A stretch of DNA of 64,000 bases from Neoceratodus forsteri (Eukaryota > Chordata > Ceratodontiformes > Ceratodontidae). Both the position numbers and the translations under genes were made by a program. The notes under the pieces are model-generated. The model did no database searches. It saw nothing but the letters and a program-made list of their open reading frames with translations, and had not been told where the DNA came from. Positions within the stretch are counted from its first letter, which is position 1; every line of letters begins with the position of its first letter. The stretch is from the NCBI GenBank assembly GCA_016271365.2, contig JADMNL010000022.1, positions 222,742,501 to 222,806,500 of the forward strand. Direction: 5' to 3'. Below are positions 11,889 through 22,817 of this stretch, piece after piece.

Positions 11889-12669
11889 TGTCTTGCCTAA
11901 TCAAGAGTCACAAAGGAATAATCACACTTGGCATTCACACATCAGCACAATTTATTGCAAGCAAAAGATAATTACACTTCATTTAGCAGCAATGTCACTA
12001 TCAGCATTAATTATTACAATTTAGCATTCATTCATTAGTAATATTACTATCAGCATTAATATATACTTCAATTAACAAAACATGATACATCACCGATTCT
12101 ATGCTACATCCAAGCCTTTTCCCAGTAGCTGGGGAAGCCCCTAATCATCTCACAGCCTGGCCAGGAGTCTTGAACCAGAAAGTTCCACAGCCATGTGTCA
12201 CACTTGCAGATGAGGCTTCCAGCCAGGCATTGAGAAAGCTACATTTATATCTTATTCTATGCTAAAATAACCATGCAGCCTTCATAGTGTTGTTTTGCCA
12301 CATTCTAGAAGCTGACCGGCTCCCAGGATGCTGCAATTCACACCATAAGGACTGCTCAGAATTTCCTACACCTGCTAGGTCACTGTGCTCCAAACACTGG
12401 TCGGGTGCCTAGAACACTATGAGCTAAGCAGAGTTTAAAAAAACTACAAAAACAGGTTGCCTGATAATATGCAACCTTCAAGTCAGCAAAATACACTGTC
12501 TGAAGCAAAACATAATAATGAGGCTATCTAAAGAGCAAAACACCAATTAAATGAAGCAGCATGTAAAATGGAGTCACACAATACAAAATGGAGTATAAAA
12601 TGACATACATTACATGAAATAGCATACAAAATGGAGTGACAATAATCAACATATTATACTATCACTACA
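11889..12669 (-). repeat. 5' LTR of the ERV
   Basis: The 781-bp LTR next to the primer binding site. On minus it reads TGTAGTGATAG to GGCAAGACA. A TATA-like box (12244-12249) and AATAAA (11951-11956), both on minus, are kept. Differences from the 3' LTR are scattered substitutions and 1-2 base indels. The copy is bounded by AGTCC at 12670-12674. Confidence 0.9.
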
Positions 12670-12674
12670 AGTCC

Positions 12675-13193
12675 GAAAGTTTGATTGCCAGCTATAAGCA
12701 TCGTATGGACCTATTTTATAAAAGGTGGTGTAAACTTCAGTCCTTTTACCTACCAGGAGGTTAAAGTTTTGTGGTCTGATCCCTGGACCCTCATTCTATG
12801 TTACACAATGGCTGCCACTCTAATATATGATTTAAAGTGATATAATCCTGTCTCTCTCACTGTATTTAGGCCTATGAGCCCAGCCAGTAGATAGATGGTG
12901 GGTTAAATGTGGATATCCAGACTTCGAAAGTTGCTAGTTATGTTTTGAGCAGGTGCACCTTGGGGAGGGGGGGGTGTAGGATTTGTTTTTCTGGGTTTCT
13001 CGACTGACAGATAAACATGTTATGATGTCCTTTTTGACTCCAATAGGTCTGTTATTTACTATTTGTATAGTTGGGAGGAGGGGGGTTGACCTGACTTTGG
13101 CTTATTGATTGGTCTCCTAACTCTATGGTTATGGTTATATTTATTTCTTTTCTTTTGTGGAAAATAATAAACTTAAATTTCAAAAAAAAAAAA
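12675..13193 (+). mobile_element. 3' end of L1-A after the ERV
   Basis: The LINE resumes after the ERV with its last coding traces and a 3' UTR, then ATAATAAACTTAAATTTC and a run of A to 13193. No gene is present. The A run fixes the element's 3' end and orientation. Confidence 0.7.
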
Positions 13194-14240
13194 GAAGGCT
13201 AGGGCTAAGAAACAGAGCTGGTTGAGCAAGGAGGTCATGGAAAAGGTAAGGAGGAAAAGAGCTGCCTTTAGGAAGTACAAGAAAACAGGGAGGGGGGAGG
13301 ACAGGGAGGAGTACTTGACAGAATCGAAGGAGGTGACAAGGGCAGTAAGGGGAGCCAAAGCAGCTACGGAACTCAGGCTGGCACAAGGCATTAAGAAGGG
13401 GGAGAAGGACTTCTTTAAGTACATCGGGGAGAAAAGGAGCTGTAAGGACCACATAGTAAGGATTAGGAAGGAGGGGGGATGGGTGGAAGCAGGGTGCGAT
13501 AAAGCGGAAGCACTAAATGAGTACTTCTGCTCAGTATTTACTAAAGAGAAGAGGGGAGTGACACCCAAGGTGGGAGAAATGGCAGAAGCAGGGTGGGAAG
13601 TGGTGACAGATGGGGAAATCATGGAGAGCAGAGTTTGAGAGGGTTTGAAGGCACTGAGGGTGAACAAGACGCCAGGCCCAGATGGCATCCACCCCAGGGT
13701 ACTGAAGGAGCTGGCAGAGGTCCTTGCAGGACCTTTGGCAGACCTATTTAATGCCTCACTACATTCGGGGTGTGTACCTCAGGACTGGAGGATGGCTCAT
13801 GTGGTGCCCCTCCACAAGAGTGGCCCCAAGGATGAACTGGGAAACTACAGACCAGTGAGCCTCACATCCATAGTGGGTAAGCTAATGGAGACTATCCTGA
13901 AGGAGAGAGGTCGGTGGCCTCCTAGAGGCCAAAGGACTACAGGACAGCAGACAGCATGGCTTACATGGCAGATCCTGCCAAACCAACCTGGTCGAGTTCT
14001 ATGACTGGGTAACTAGGGCAACCGGGCAGGGGCCATGCAGTGATGTCCTGTATCTGGACTCCCAGTAAGGTATTCACCTGGTGCCACATGGAAGGCTGGG
14101 AAGGAAGTTAGTAGGCACAGGGGTGGGCAAAGCTGGTGAAGTGGGTAGGAAACTGGCTGCAGGGAAGGCAACAGAGGGTGGTGGTGGGTGGGGAGCTCTC
14201 ACACCCAAGGGCAGTGACGAGTGGTGTTCCACAGGGGAGG
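13194..14240 (+). pseudogene. CR1-clade LINE ORF2 fragment (CR1-A)
   Basis: Part of a CR1 ORF2, from the endonuclease-RT linker into the RT. The 138-codon frame 13222-13638 contains SWLSKEVMEKVRRKRAAF, EYFCSVFTKEK and a charged linker. After a stop, the frame 13645-14004 carries TPGPDGIHPRVLKELAE, WRMAHVVPLHKSGPKD and NYRPVSLTSIVGKLMET, the signature RT fingers of CR1. Further RT traces (CQTNLVEFYDWV, then the SGVPQG area near 14220) lie in shifted frames. It is truncated on the left by L1-A and on the right by the hAT/L2 junction. Frameshifts make it non-functional. Confidence 0.9.
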
Positions 14241-14322
14241 GGTAGCTCACCCTAAAGGGGGGGAGGGTAGCGGTGATGAGTCTACTTGGTGTGCAGCTCA
14301 GAAATTCCTGGCTACACCCCTG
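14234..14322 (-). mobile_element. Short hAT-like terminal fragment
   Basis: On minus, from 14322, the sequence starts CAGGGGTGTAGCCAGGAATT, the look of a hAT terminal inverted repeat. Near 14234 the plus strand reads CAGGGGAGGGGTAGC, which could be the other end of a ~90-bp element, but CR1 itself has CACAGGG at that point. No matching 8-bp flanks were found (GTGTTCCA versus TCTCAGCA). It marks the junction between CR1-A and the L2-like LINE. Confidence 0.4.
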
Positions 14323-15745
14323 TCTCAGCAAGGCAATTGTTTAGCATGGAGAGTGCATCATCTTGTCTGGGCAGAAAGGACAGATACAGCTGAGTATCAT
14401 CTGCATAGCAGTGGAATCCCAGACTGTATCGCCTGATGATATCTCCCAATGGCAGCATATACACTGCAAACAACATGGGAGCTAAAATGGAACCCTGCAG
14501 TACCCCACAAGGCAGGGAATTAGTGCCAGAGGAATACATTCCAGTGGCAACTCTCTGAAACCTGTCCGTGAGGTAAGAATGGAACCATTTGAGGGCTGTA
14601 CCAGACAGCCCACAAAAGAACCACAGGTGCTCCAATAGCACACCATGGTCTACAGTGTCAAATGTGGCAGAGAGATTGAGAAGGACCAGAATGGTACGTG
14701 CCTTTCAATCTCTAGCCATTAGGAGGTCATTCAATACCCAGACAAAGGCAGTCTCTGTGCTATGCTTCTTCCTAAAACCAGACTGGAGAGTGTCATAGAC
14801 ATTGTGAGTTGTCAGTTGATCATCCAATTGCAACACAACCATCTTTTCAATAACCTTACCAACAAATGGCAGGTTAGAGATAGGCCGGTAGTTAGCTAGA
14901 CAATCTGGATCCAAGGAGGATTTTTTTAAGGAGTGGTTGAATGACCGCCTCCTTGAGGGGGTCAGGAAACCCCCCTTTCCAAAGACTTCCAGACAATGTC
15001 AGCAAGGATCGGGTAAATAACTTCTACACATCCCATTAAAAGAGATGTAGGACCTGGATCCAAACTACAGCTGGTCGGTTGCAATGTTTGGATGATCTTC
15101 ACAATGTCAGTGAACTCCAGCCAGCAAAAATCTGACCAGACAGACCGAGTACATGCCACCTCCTGTCGATCACTGCAATCCCTCATAGGGGAGCTTGGAC
15201 CGATGTCAGACCTGATGCTGGCAGCCTTATCTGCAAAAAACCGAGCAAACTCCTTGCATCTAAGCTGAGAAAAAGCTTTTCTGGGCTGGAGACAGACTGG
15301 ATTGCACAGTCTGTCAATGGTCCAGAAAAGCTGAGCTGGTTGATTCTGTGCAGCAGAAATCTCACTGGACAGGAATACTGCCTTCTTACGGGTGATTTCT
15401 GATTGATAGCCATCATAATGTGCCATCAACCAAAGCCTGTCAGCATCAAGGCTGGACTTCCGCCAGACTCTCTCCAACCTTCGGCCAACTCGCCTTAACT
15501 CCTTCAAGGAGCCTTCAAACCAGGGGCTCCTTGAACGAAGGGTGAAAGGCCGAACATGAACAGGAGCAATCTTGTCCAGAGCATCTCCCACAGCCTTATT
15601 ATAGGCTAGTACAAGATTGTCAGGACTTATTCATTCATCCGACAAGCCCAATAGATCCAGCGCCGCCATTATGTCACTAGGGTTAATGCTCCTTAAAGCA
15701 GAATTGTACCTAATTACTTTGTTTTCAAAAGTTTTCTTTGATGTG
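14323..15745 (-). pseudogene. L2-like LINE ORF2 fragment
   Basis: A minus-strand LINE of the L2 type. The 209-codon frame 14962-15591 covers the endonuclease-RT linker (RSRSPWFEGSLKELRR, TRKKAVFLSSEIS, CKEFARFFADKAASI). RT begins around 14914 with DPDCLANYRPISNLPFVGK and LQSGFRKKHSTETAFVWVL. The 109-codon frame 14312-14641 holds GVLQGSILAPMLFAVYMLPL and CYADDTQLYLSF, with the YADD catalytic pair intact. The right end, near 15745, fades into sequence that resembles the end of the endonuclease. The RT thumb and 3' end are missing at 14323. Frame changes at about 14650 and 14940 disable it. Confidence 0.85.
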
Positions 15746-15749
15746 TCAG

Positions 15750-15830
15750 TAGCTCTTTAACATTGCTGTATTGACATCTGGGTCATTCCTATAAACAGAA
15801 CTTTTGTACCAAAGTACCTAGCCAGAAAAC
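15750..15830. repeat. Left part of a dispersed repeat (copy 1)
   Basis: The stretch TTAACATTGCTGTATTGACA through TTTTGTACCA matches 30955-31010 (AACATTGCTGTACTGACATC ... CTTTGTACCA) with few differences. Its right-hand part is at 16519-16590. It is a family of unknown class present twice in the window, each copy broken by a different insertion. Confidence 0.6.
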
Positions 15831-16518
15831 AATGGCTGTGATTCACAAATGCCTACGCACCATGCAAAGCAGTGCATAGGCATTCCCACAACCAAATGCA
15901 GCATAGCAGTTCCCTGTGCACACCAAATAGCATTCACTAATGGGCATGTTAGCACCCATGGAATGGATCCCTGGCCATCTGTGGGGCACCATGCAAGGGG
16001 CAGGTTGGAACCATGCCAGGGGAATGCCATGCACTGTGCCTATTCACAACAGCACTGTGTGCCATTCTAGGCTGCATCCTGTACACAGGGGAGGCACAGG
16101 CATAGCCATTGCACTCCCCCACGTGGTGCCACTGCTGGCTACAGCAAAGCATTGCTGGCCCCTTCTCCATGCTGGTCCAACACCATGGACCAGAGAGGAG
16201 CTAGGGGCAGCCACACAGGCACTCAGCTGGTGTCCTTGTGAGGACACAGTATGCAGGTCCAATCCCCCCACATTGTACGGGGCCATAGATTCACTAATGG
16301 ACTGAGTATGGGCATCCAATTGACTGCCCACCCTTGTCTGTCAAGCTGTCCCTGTGCACTAGCACACCAGGGAGGAGGGCCCATGGATAGGAGGTGCATG
16401 GTGGCCATCAATCATGAATGCTGGCCACCACACACCTGTCTATGTGTGTGCAGAGCCACGTAGGTAGGTTATATGCATTTTGCATGGGAATCCCACCCAT
16501 TCATGAATCATGGCCATT
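15831..16518. mobile_element. 0.69-kb inverted-repeat DNA element (MITE-like)
   Basis: The ends are imperfect inverted repeats: AATGGCTGTGATTCACAAAT on the left, and on the right the reverse complement AATGGCCATGATTCATGAAT (about 17 of 20 match). The inside is rich in CATGCA, GCACC and similar words, giving open frames of 60-121 codons on both strands, none of which resembles a known protein. It interrupts the dispersed repeat. No target duplication is clear, so the superfamily is open. Confidence 0.55.
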
Positions 16519-16590
16519 ATAAATAAATAAATAATAAATAAAGTATTATTGTACTGAACCTGCATGTGTCTAGCCATTTGTGTAATAGAA
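16519..16590. repeat. Right part of the dispersed repeat (copy 1)
   Basis: After an A/T-rich (AAAT)n stretch the sequence TATTGTACTGAACC...CATGTGTCTAGCCATT matches 39779-39808 (TATTGTATTGAACC...CCTGTGTCTAGCCATT). This pairs with 15750-15830 as one repeat unit. Confidence 0.55.
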
Positions 16591-16631
16591 TTTCCAGTTT
16601 TTCCCTGAACTTACCAAAGTACAGGGCACTT

Positions 16632-17272
16632 GGAAATGAAGACCTGTAGAGGCAGGAGGTGCAGGGAAGTACATGCTCTGTGCTATTTGTGTGTTTTCTG
16701 TTAGTACTGAGGTAGCATTTAGTGAGAGGGAAATTTGTGCTGCAGGATTTAAACTGTGTAACTGATATTGTTTTGGGCTGGAAGGAAGGGGAGCTGACTG
16801 AGGGAAGGACAGGGTGGGACTACACAGAAGGGGGAAGGGTGGTCATGTGACTCAGACCAGGAAATAGAGGGGCTGGTATCAAGTGATTGATAAGGAACAA
16901 TTTTAGTTGTTTGCTCTTACTTGGAGCTAAAGACCTGCAGAGGCAGGAGGGTGCATGGAAGTACTTGCTCTGTGCTGTTTGTTTGTATGTTTCTGTTAGT
17001 ATTGTGATAGCATTTACTGAGAGGGCAATATGTGCTGTGAGATTTAAACTGTGCAACTGAAAACCAAATGAGTTTGTCTTGGGCTGGGAAGAGGGGGGAA
17101 GCTGACTGAGGAAAGAATGGGGGGACTACACAGAGGGGTGGTGGTCATGTGATTCAGACCAGGCAATAGCAGGGCTGGGATCGAGTGATTGATAAGGAGC
17201 CATTTTAGTTGTTTGTTCTCACTTGAAGCTCAAGACCTGTAGAGGCAGGAGATGCAGGGGAGTACTTGCTGT
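16632..17272. repeat. Tandem array of a ~295-bp unit, about 2.2 copies
   Basis: The phrase AGACCTGTAGAGGCAGGAG recurs near 16641, 16929 (as AGACCTGCAGAGGCAGGAG) and 17230, spacings of about 288 and 301 bp. The copies also share TTTCTGTTAGTA, GATTTAAACTGTG, GACTACACAGA and AGTGATTGATAAGGA in the same order. They differ by substitutions and short indels. The array lies about 600 bp upstream of the CR1-B ORF1 region. No coding capacity was seen. Confidence 0.8.
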
Positions 17273-17790
17273 GTATTTTAAATAGTTTTAACTGTATGGA
17301 GCAAGAAGGATATATCTCTGGGGTTCTCTGGGGTTTTGAGTAAAGGAGATATTTCTCTGTGGTGCACAATTGGGGTTTTAAATAATGTTTACAGTTAATG
17401 TGCTGAGCAAAGGGGAAGTTCCTCTGCAGTGTAGAAATCATCACTTTTATATCTTTTGCTCCTGCAGTGTGCTCAGTACTTGGAGTGGTACCTATTTTGA
17501 ACAAGTGGTGAGGGTGGGGGATAAGGCTCACTACCATGAGTGTGGCTAGTTGACTATCTCAAGAGTTTGGATTAGGCCCAACCCTCCCTCCTCCATCCAT
17601 CCCTTGCAAGGCTTATCCACTTTTATAGGTGAGATGCTGAAACAAGGTTGGTGAATAACACAATCAATTGCATCCTCTAATTTGGCCTGATCAACCCTGA
17701 CCTTCCCAGGAGGATGACAGAATAAAGCTATAGAGAGAAAAGAGAGAGAGAAAAACAAAACAAAAAAAAAGACAGGTTCAATTAAAGGTA
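17273..17790 (+). other. No gene seen; possible CR1-B 5' flank
   Basis: Between the tandem array and the first CR1-like coding traces there is no recognisable protein, RNA or repeat beyond a short GAGAGA tract and an A-rich run near 17735-17770. It could be the 5' UTR of CR1-B, by position only. Confidence 0.3.
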
Positions 17791-17899
17791 GTATTGGGGT
17801 ACTGGGTGTATGTCAGACTGGGTAACATGGATATCCCTAGAAGGTGGGAGGGTCCAAGGGGATGGGGCAGGCAGTCTTCAGCAGGGGGTGCAGGGTTGG

Positions 17900-18846
17900 G
17901 CTGGATGTCTGAAAGGAATATAGGTAAGGTAGTAGGCTGCAACAGCTGCAAAGCAGCTATTATTTTTGGGGTTGCATGGAGAGCGGAGGTGCTTGGTGTG
18001 CAGACAGCTGGAGCAGCTTACAGATGAGATTAGTTGGTTATATACAGAGCTAAGAAGGAGGATGTGGGCAGAGTGGCAGAATCACCAGAGGTAATCAGAA
18101 AACACAGACCCAGGGAAGCGAGGGGGGAGGAGTAAATGGAATAAAATGTCCACCTCATCAGGAACCCATGGGGTGGGCAGAGCCAGGGGACTGGAGGAGG
18201 AGGATCAGGAATAGGAGCATCAATAGCCCAAGAGCAGATATCTCATAACTGTTGGCCAGGAGAAACACGGGACAAGATGGGGGCATCAAACTATACATTC
18301 TCAGTGCTGGCTACACTAGTGAATATGGCAGTGAAGGAGCTCATAGAGGGGGCTGAAGGGAAGGAGAATACTAGTAATCTGGAGGGCAACAGTGTGGCAG
18401 CTGGTGAGGACAGGGCTTTTATGGGATATGGTAAGGGAGTGAAGGCTATGGGACTGGTCAAGGAGACTAAAGCTAAGGAGGTGGAGGGCGAGCAAGGCTG
18501 TAGTGGTGGTGGGGGTGATGGTGCAGCTGCAGGGAGAGCATTGGGGAGAGTGGATGTTGGGTCAGATATGGGACATGGAGAGGTGGGACACAGGATGTAA
18601 GAGGGGCACAGGAGGATGTTGGGGGGCAGGAGGCATCGGGGGTATGCAAGGTGGGGTAAAGGGTCAGAACTAGGACAGGCAAAAGGAAAATATCTGGGGT
18701 GAAAACATGAGAATGGGGGCAGAGTTTGAGTTCTGGGAGACTCAATACTTAAAGGGGTGAGGTCGGGAAGTAAGGGTGAATGGCATTGTCGCATCTGGGT
18801 GGAGTGCACACCAGGAATGACAGCAGGAAGGGTGGGAAAGTTTATT
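17900..18846 (+). pseudogene. CR1-B ORF1, N-terminal part up to the esterase start
   Basis: CR1 ORF1 proteins carry a zinc-binding N-terminus and an SGNH-type esterase. Here CNSCKAAIIFGVAWRAEVLG (about 17935) has the C-x2-C pair. An open frame of 107 codons (18277-18600) is Gly/Glu-rich. Around 18730 the frame reads VLGDSILKGV, which matches the GDS box with the catalytic serine of the esterase. The frame then meets L1-B at 18846. The order and spacing agree with the second half resuming at 26606. Stops are present throughout. Confidence 0.6.
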
Positions 18847-19441
18847 CTTTTTTTTCCATAAAAAATCTTTATTAAATTAGATAAGAACATCAATATATGC
18901 AAGCATACAATAAATCATCATCAACAAAACTGATAAATACATCTCTTTAGTCTTTACAGAAAACTAATATTACAAGCATTACCTTGAATGACAAGGAAAT
19001 ACAAGGTTTAGTATAGAATCAGTTGAAATTCACCAGTTACTCTAAGTCTTTATAAAATCAAAAATGGTCTCCAAATTTCATTAAATTTGTCTGTCTTATT
19101 TTGAATAACATAACTAATACGCTCACTATTGGCAATATTTCCTAAAGAATCTAATAGATCCCTCAAACCAGGAATTATCTGAGTCTTCCATTGTTGAAGT
19201 AGCAATCTTTTAAAAGCTAGGGCCACATTAAATAACCAGAGTTGTTTTAATCTGGACAAGTGTTTTACAGTAAGTTACAATTGTCCCCCAAGATATAAAC
19301 GTGAGGGGAAAAGGGTATATTTGATTTCAGGATCTTTTGACAAAATAAATTAATCTTCCTCCATTTTTGTAACACCTTAGGACAAAACCAAAACATATAA
19401 CCCAGAGATGCCTGATACATTCCACATTTCCAACATGCCAC
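18847..19441 (-). other. 3' UTR and poly(A) end of L1-B
   Basis: It contains the last codons after the C-terminal cysteine motif (WKCGMYQASLGYMFWFCP lies just before, near 19380-19440), then a noncoding tail with AATAAA near 18873-18878 on minus and a short A run. No separate gene is visible. Confidence 0.6.
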
Positions 19442-22400
19442 TTATTTAGATTTTAAAATTGTATTGCGTCTTTGAGGGGAATAATGATATCTATGAAGTA
19501 TCATGAATTGGGTTAGCCTTGCATTAACTTCTCTACTACATTTATAAGCATTTTCCCATAAATCGTTCCAACAATGTTCCGAAATAGTTTCTTTTAGATC
19601 TACTTCCCAAGCCTCCTTGGCTGAAAAGGATATAATACTGTCAGGATCAGATAACATTTTATATATTAGGCTTGCTTCCCTCCTCATAACCGCTAGCTTG
19701 AAAATTTGTGGCCAGTTAGAGTCTTTTAGAAAGAGATAATTTGTTTTGGTTATTTCTTTATTAATTACCTCTCTTAACTGTATATATAACCAGAAATTAA
19801 GCCTGGATATGTGGAACCTCTCTCTTAAGTCTTTAAAGGAGTAAACAATACCGGTGTCTGGATCTATTAAGTCTCCCACCTGGGATATCCCTGCTCCCTT
19901 CCATTCCAAGTTCTTAAATTGAGTTCTATTAAAGGAAAGATTTGGATTTTCCCAGAATTGTGCCAATTCCAATGGAAGATTACCCAATTGAAGTTTCTCT
20001 CCTACTGATGTAAATAACCCTTTGGTAACTGTTAGAGTGGTGTGAGTTATAAGATGAATAGGCATAAGTCTAAACAAGAGGTCTGGCAGTTTATTAGGTT
20101 GAACTAATTCTCTTTCATTTAAAAACCATAGTGGTATATTTTCAATGGAATCTTTACATAACCAATGAGCTGATTTTTTTAATAAAAAAGCCCAGTGGTA
20201 TCTTTGCCACCAGGGGTAGTTAAACCCACCTACTTGCCATGGTGCTCTTAATTTAAATATACTCAATCTGGGAGGTTTATTGTCCCAAATAAATTTAGAG
20301 AAGATTTGATCTAATTTCTTAAACCATTCTGGCTCTAGTTTTGTTTGTAAATTATTGAAGACATAACATATTCTTGGTGCCAATATCATTTTAATCGAGT
20401 TGATCTTACCCCATAAGGAGAGAGATAACAGACCATTTCTCATTGTCTAATTGTATGTTATCTATCAGGCTGGACATATTTACTTTAATTATCTGTGAAA
20501 TTGAATTAAATATCTGCATCCCTTGTCACTCCAAGAGACAGCAAATTGTGTATCTGTAGAAAAATTCTCTTGAGTAGATGACTGAAGAATGATTCCTTCT
20601 GACTTACTCCAGTTCACAAATAGACCCGCTGCTGAGGTGAATTTATCTAACAGCGAATTTAAAGCCTATAGAGACTCTTTTGGATGAGAGAGAGTGACCA
20701 ATAAATCATCTGCAAAGGCAAATGATTTATTGACTATCTTCCCAGTTTTAATCCCTTGAATTTGTGTTGTAAGATTTATATGTCTCAAAAGGGGCTCAAA
20801 TGCTAAAATAAAAAGAAATGGGGATAACGGACATCCTTGACGAGTACTCCTAAATAACTGAAAAGGTTTGGAGATGAATCCGTTAGAAATAATGGAAGCT
20901 TTTGGAGTAGAATATATAGTTGAACCCCAATTTTTAAAAGTGGGACAAAAATTAAAATATTCTAATACTATTTGTAAATATGATCAATTAAAGGTATCAA
21001 AGGCCTTCCCAAAATCTAAAGAAAGGACAATATAGGGAAAAGGAGAATGTTTAGCTGACCAAATTACTGAAAGAAGCCTTCTAAAATTATCTGATGCCTG
21101 GCACCCACTAACAAAACCTTCTTGCTCTTAGCTTATTAATGACTGTATAACATCTTTCAGTCTGTTTGCTAACGCTTTAGTCAGAATCTCATAATCAAAG
21201 TTTAAAAGGGATATAGGATGATAGTTTGCTGAGTCTAAAGGATCTTTATCTTTTTTTTGCAATTAAACAAATAAACACATAATTCATAGTGCCTGACATC
21301 TTTTTCTGATCTATACATTCTAAAAATGTTTTCTCTAAATAATCTATAATGAATGGATTGTCGTTTTTATAAAATTCACTAGAAAATCCATCTGGACCAG
21401 GAGTTTTTTGTAGACTAGCCATTTGAATGATCTTTGAAATTTCTTGTTTAGAAATAGGTTTAGCTAATGTTTTCTTCTCCAATTCTGACAAACTGGGAAG
21501 ATTAGCCCTTTCTAAAAAAAATTGTTCAAGTTTAATGTTGTATATGGGATAAAAGGCTTATATAGTTTCTCATAATAATCTTGAAAACCAGCATTCATCT
21601 CTTTAATATTCCGAGTAATATTATTGCTGTCCATCCTAATCTTAGGTATCATATTTTGACTTTGTTGTTTTTTTAAACGATAAGCTAAAAGTTTCCCTTG
21701 TTTCTCCCCAGATTCCCAATATTGTTGTTTAGTACAAAACAAAGCATACTCTGCTCTACTAGAATGTAATTTATTAACCTCATATTTTAGTTGAATCAAT
21801 TGATATACGAGTTCCTGTTTTTTAATAGGATCTTGTTTCAGTTAATCTTCTTTCTGTTTGATGAGGTTTTCTTTTCTCTCCAAATCTTCTTGCCTTTTTC
21901 TTCTTTCTAATGGAAACATGTCTAATAATACCTCCTCTAATAAAGGCTTTATATGCATCCCATAAAGTGAGATATGAAGTCTCATTATTATCATTGATGT
22001 CAAAGTACATTTTTGTTTCTTTGGATAACCATTCTTTAAACTCTGGTTCTTGTACTAAAGATGTATTAAAGCACCACCTTAACTGTTTCTTTGGTGAATC
22101 CTCCATTACACAAGTTATTTTAAGAAGACCATGATCCGAAATAATGATGGAATCATAACTAGAACTTGTAACTAAATTACAGAGAGATGGGGCATAAAAA
22201 TATCATCTATTCTGCTGTAAACATTATGTCTTGCAGAAAAGAAAGAAAAATCCTTACCATTAGGGTTAACCATCCTCCAAACATCCTGTAAACCCCGGTC
22301 TGATTTTAGTTCTTTTAAATAATTATGGGTTTTAATTTGTTTTATCTGATTTTTGGAGGTAGGTCTATCTAACAATGGATCCCAAACATCATTGAAATCT

Positions 22401-22817
22401 CCCCCAATATAAGTTTAAAGTCTTTAAATGGCAATAGACAGGCTAATGATTCTTGAAAGAAAGGGCATCTTTCGCTGTTTGTAGCACAAATGTTACAAAA
22501 TGCCATGTTTCTGCCATGCAGAGATCCTGATAAAATTTGTATTCTGCCTTCAAGGTCTGTGACATGTTCCTTCTTAAGGAATGGAATTGCCTTATGAATT
22601 AGAATAGCCAAACCCCTTTTTTAGATGAATAACAATTATGTGCTACCTGACCCACCATTCCCTTTATAATTTATATGGTTCTTCATGCATGAGATGATTT
22701 TCCTGCAAAAAGACTATATCACTTTTTTGTTTTTTTAGATGCGTTGGAACTTTTTTCCTCTTGAGTGGAGAGCCAAGACCATTGATGTTCCAAGTAACAA
22801 TATTTACAACAGACATC
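19380..22817 (-). pseudogene. L1-B ORF2 (endonuclease and RT), broken
   Basis: It starts at about 22817 with MSVVNIVTWNINGLGSPLK, the usual endonuclease opening, then FLQENH (about 22700) and the ILGEISMMF region (about 22400). The RT fingers appear at 21246-21491 (KTPGPDGFSSEFYK), the palm as AFADDLLV near 20715 and the C-terminal part as an uninterrupted 333-codon frame (19442-20443: LWGKINSIKMILAPRICY, KFIWDNKPPR). A CCHC-like C-terminus lies at about 19380-19440. The catalytic FADD is intact, but several frame breaks between 20450 and 22600 make the whole inactive. It is less decayed than L1-A. Confidence 0.85.

Larger units (their letters stand above)
4510..12669 (-). mobile_element. ERV-L-like (class III) endogenous retrovirus with env remnant
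   Basis: A provirus in minus orientation with two LTRs (4510-5291 and 11889-12669) that start TG and end CA, flanked by the 5-bp duplication AGTCC (4505-4509 and 12670-12674). Read on minus the order is 5' LTR, primer binding site, gag remnant, protease remnant, RT (YIDD), RNase H, integrase, dUTPase, env remnant, 3' LTR. A dUTPase after integrase is the known ERV-L arrangement, and a 5-bp duplication is also typical. ERV-L elements usually lack env, but here about 1.5 kb after the dUTPase looks env-derived. Every frame is broken. It sits inside L1-A and is therefore younger than it. Confidence 0.85.
1..13193 (+). mobile_element. L1/Tx1-clade LINE (L1-A), split by an ERV
   Basis: A plus-strand non-LTR retrotransposon with apurinic-like endonuclease, reverse transcriptase and a C-terminal CCHC-type cysteine motif, followed by a 3' UTR and a 12-base A run at 13182-13193 after an AATAAA-like signal. 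The ERV at 4510-12669 interrupts it, and the LINE resumes at 12675 after the duplicated AGTCC. The A run abuts CR1 coding sequence at 13194, so this LINE probably inserted into that CR1. The 5' end and its target duplication are not visible. The single-ORF2 layout, zinc-knuckle-like C-terminus and poly(A) tail point to the L1/Tx1 group. Confidence 0.8.

Noticed and set aside
13173..13688. 171-codon minus-strand open frame
   Set aside because: Antisense of CR1-A and partly of a poly(A) tail; no domain.
15818..16463. Several overlapping open frames of 60-121 codons on both strands
   Set aside because: They follow from word bias inside an inverted-repeat element and resemble no known protein.
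18291..18902. 203-codon minus-strand open frame
   Set aside because: Pro/Ser/Leu-rich antisense of the Gly/Glu-rich CR1-B ORF1; a shadow frame that also runs across the L1-B junction.
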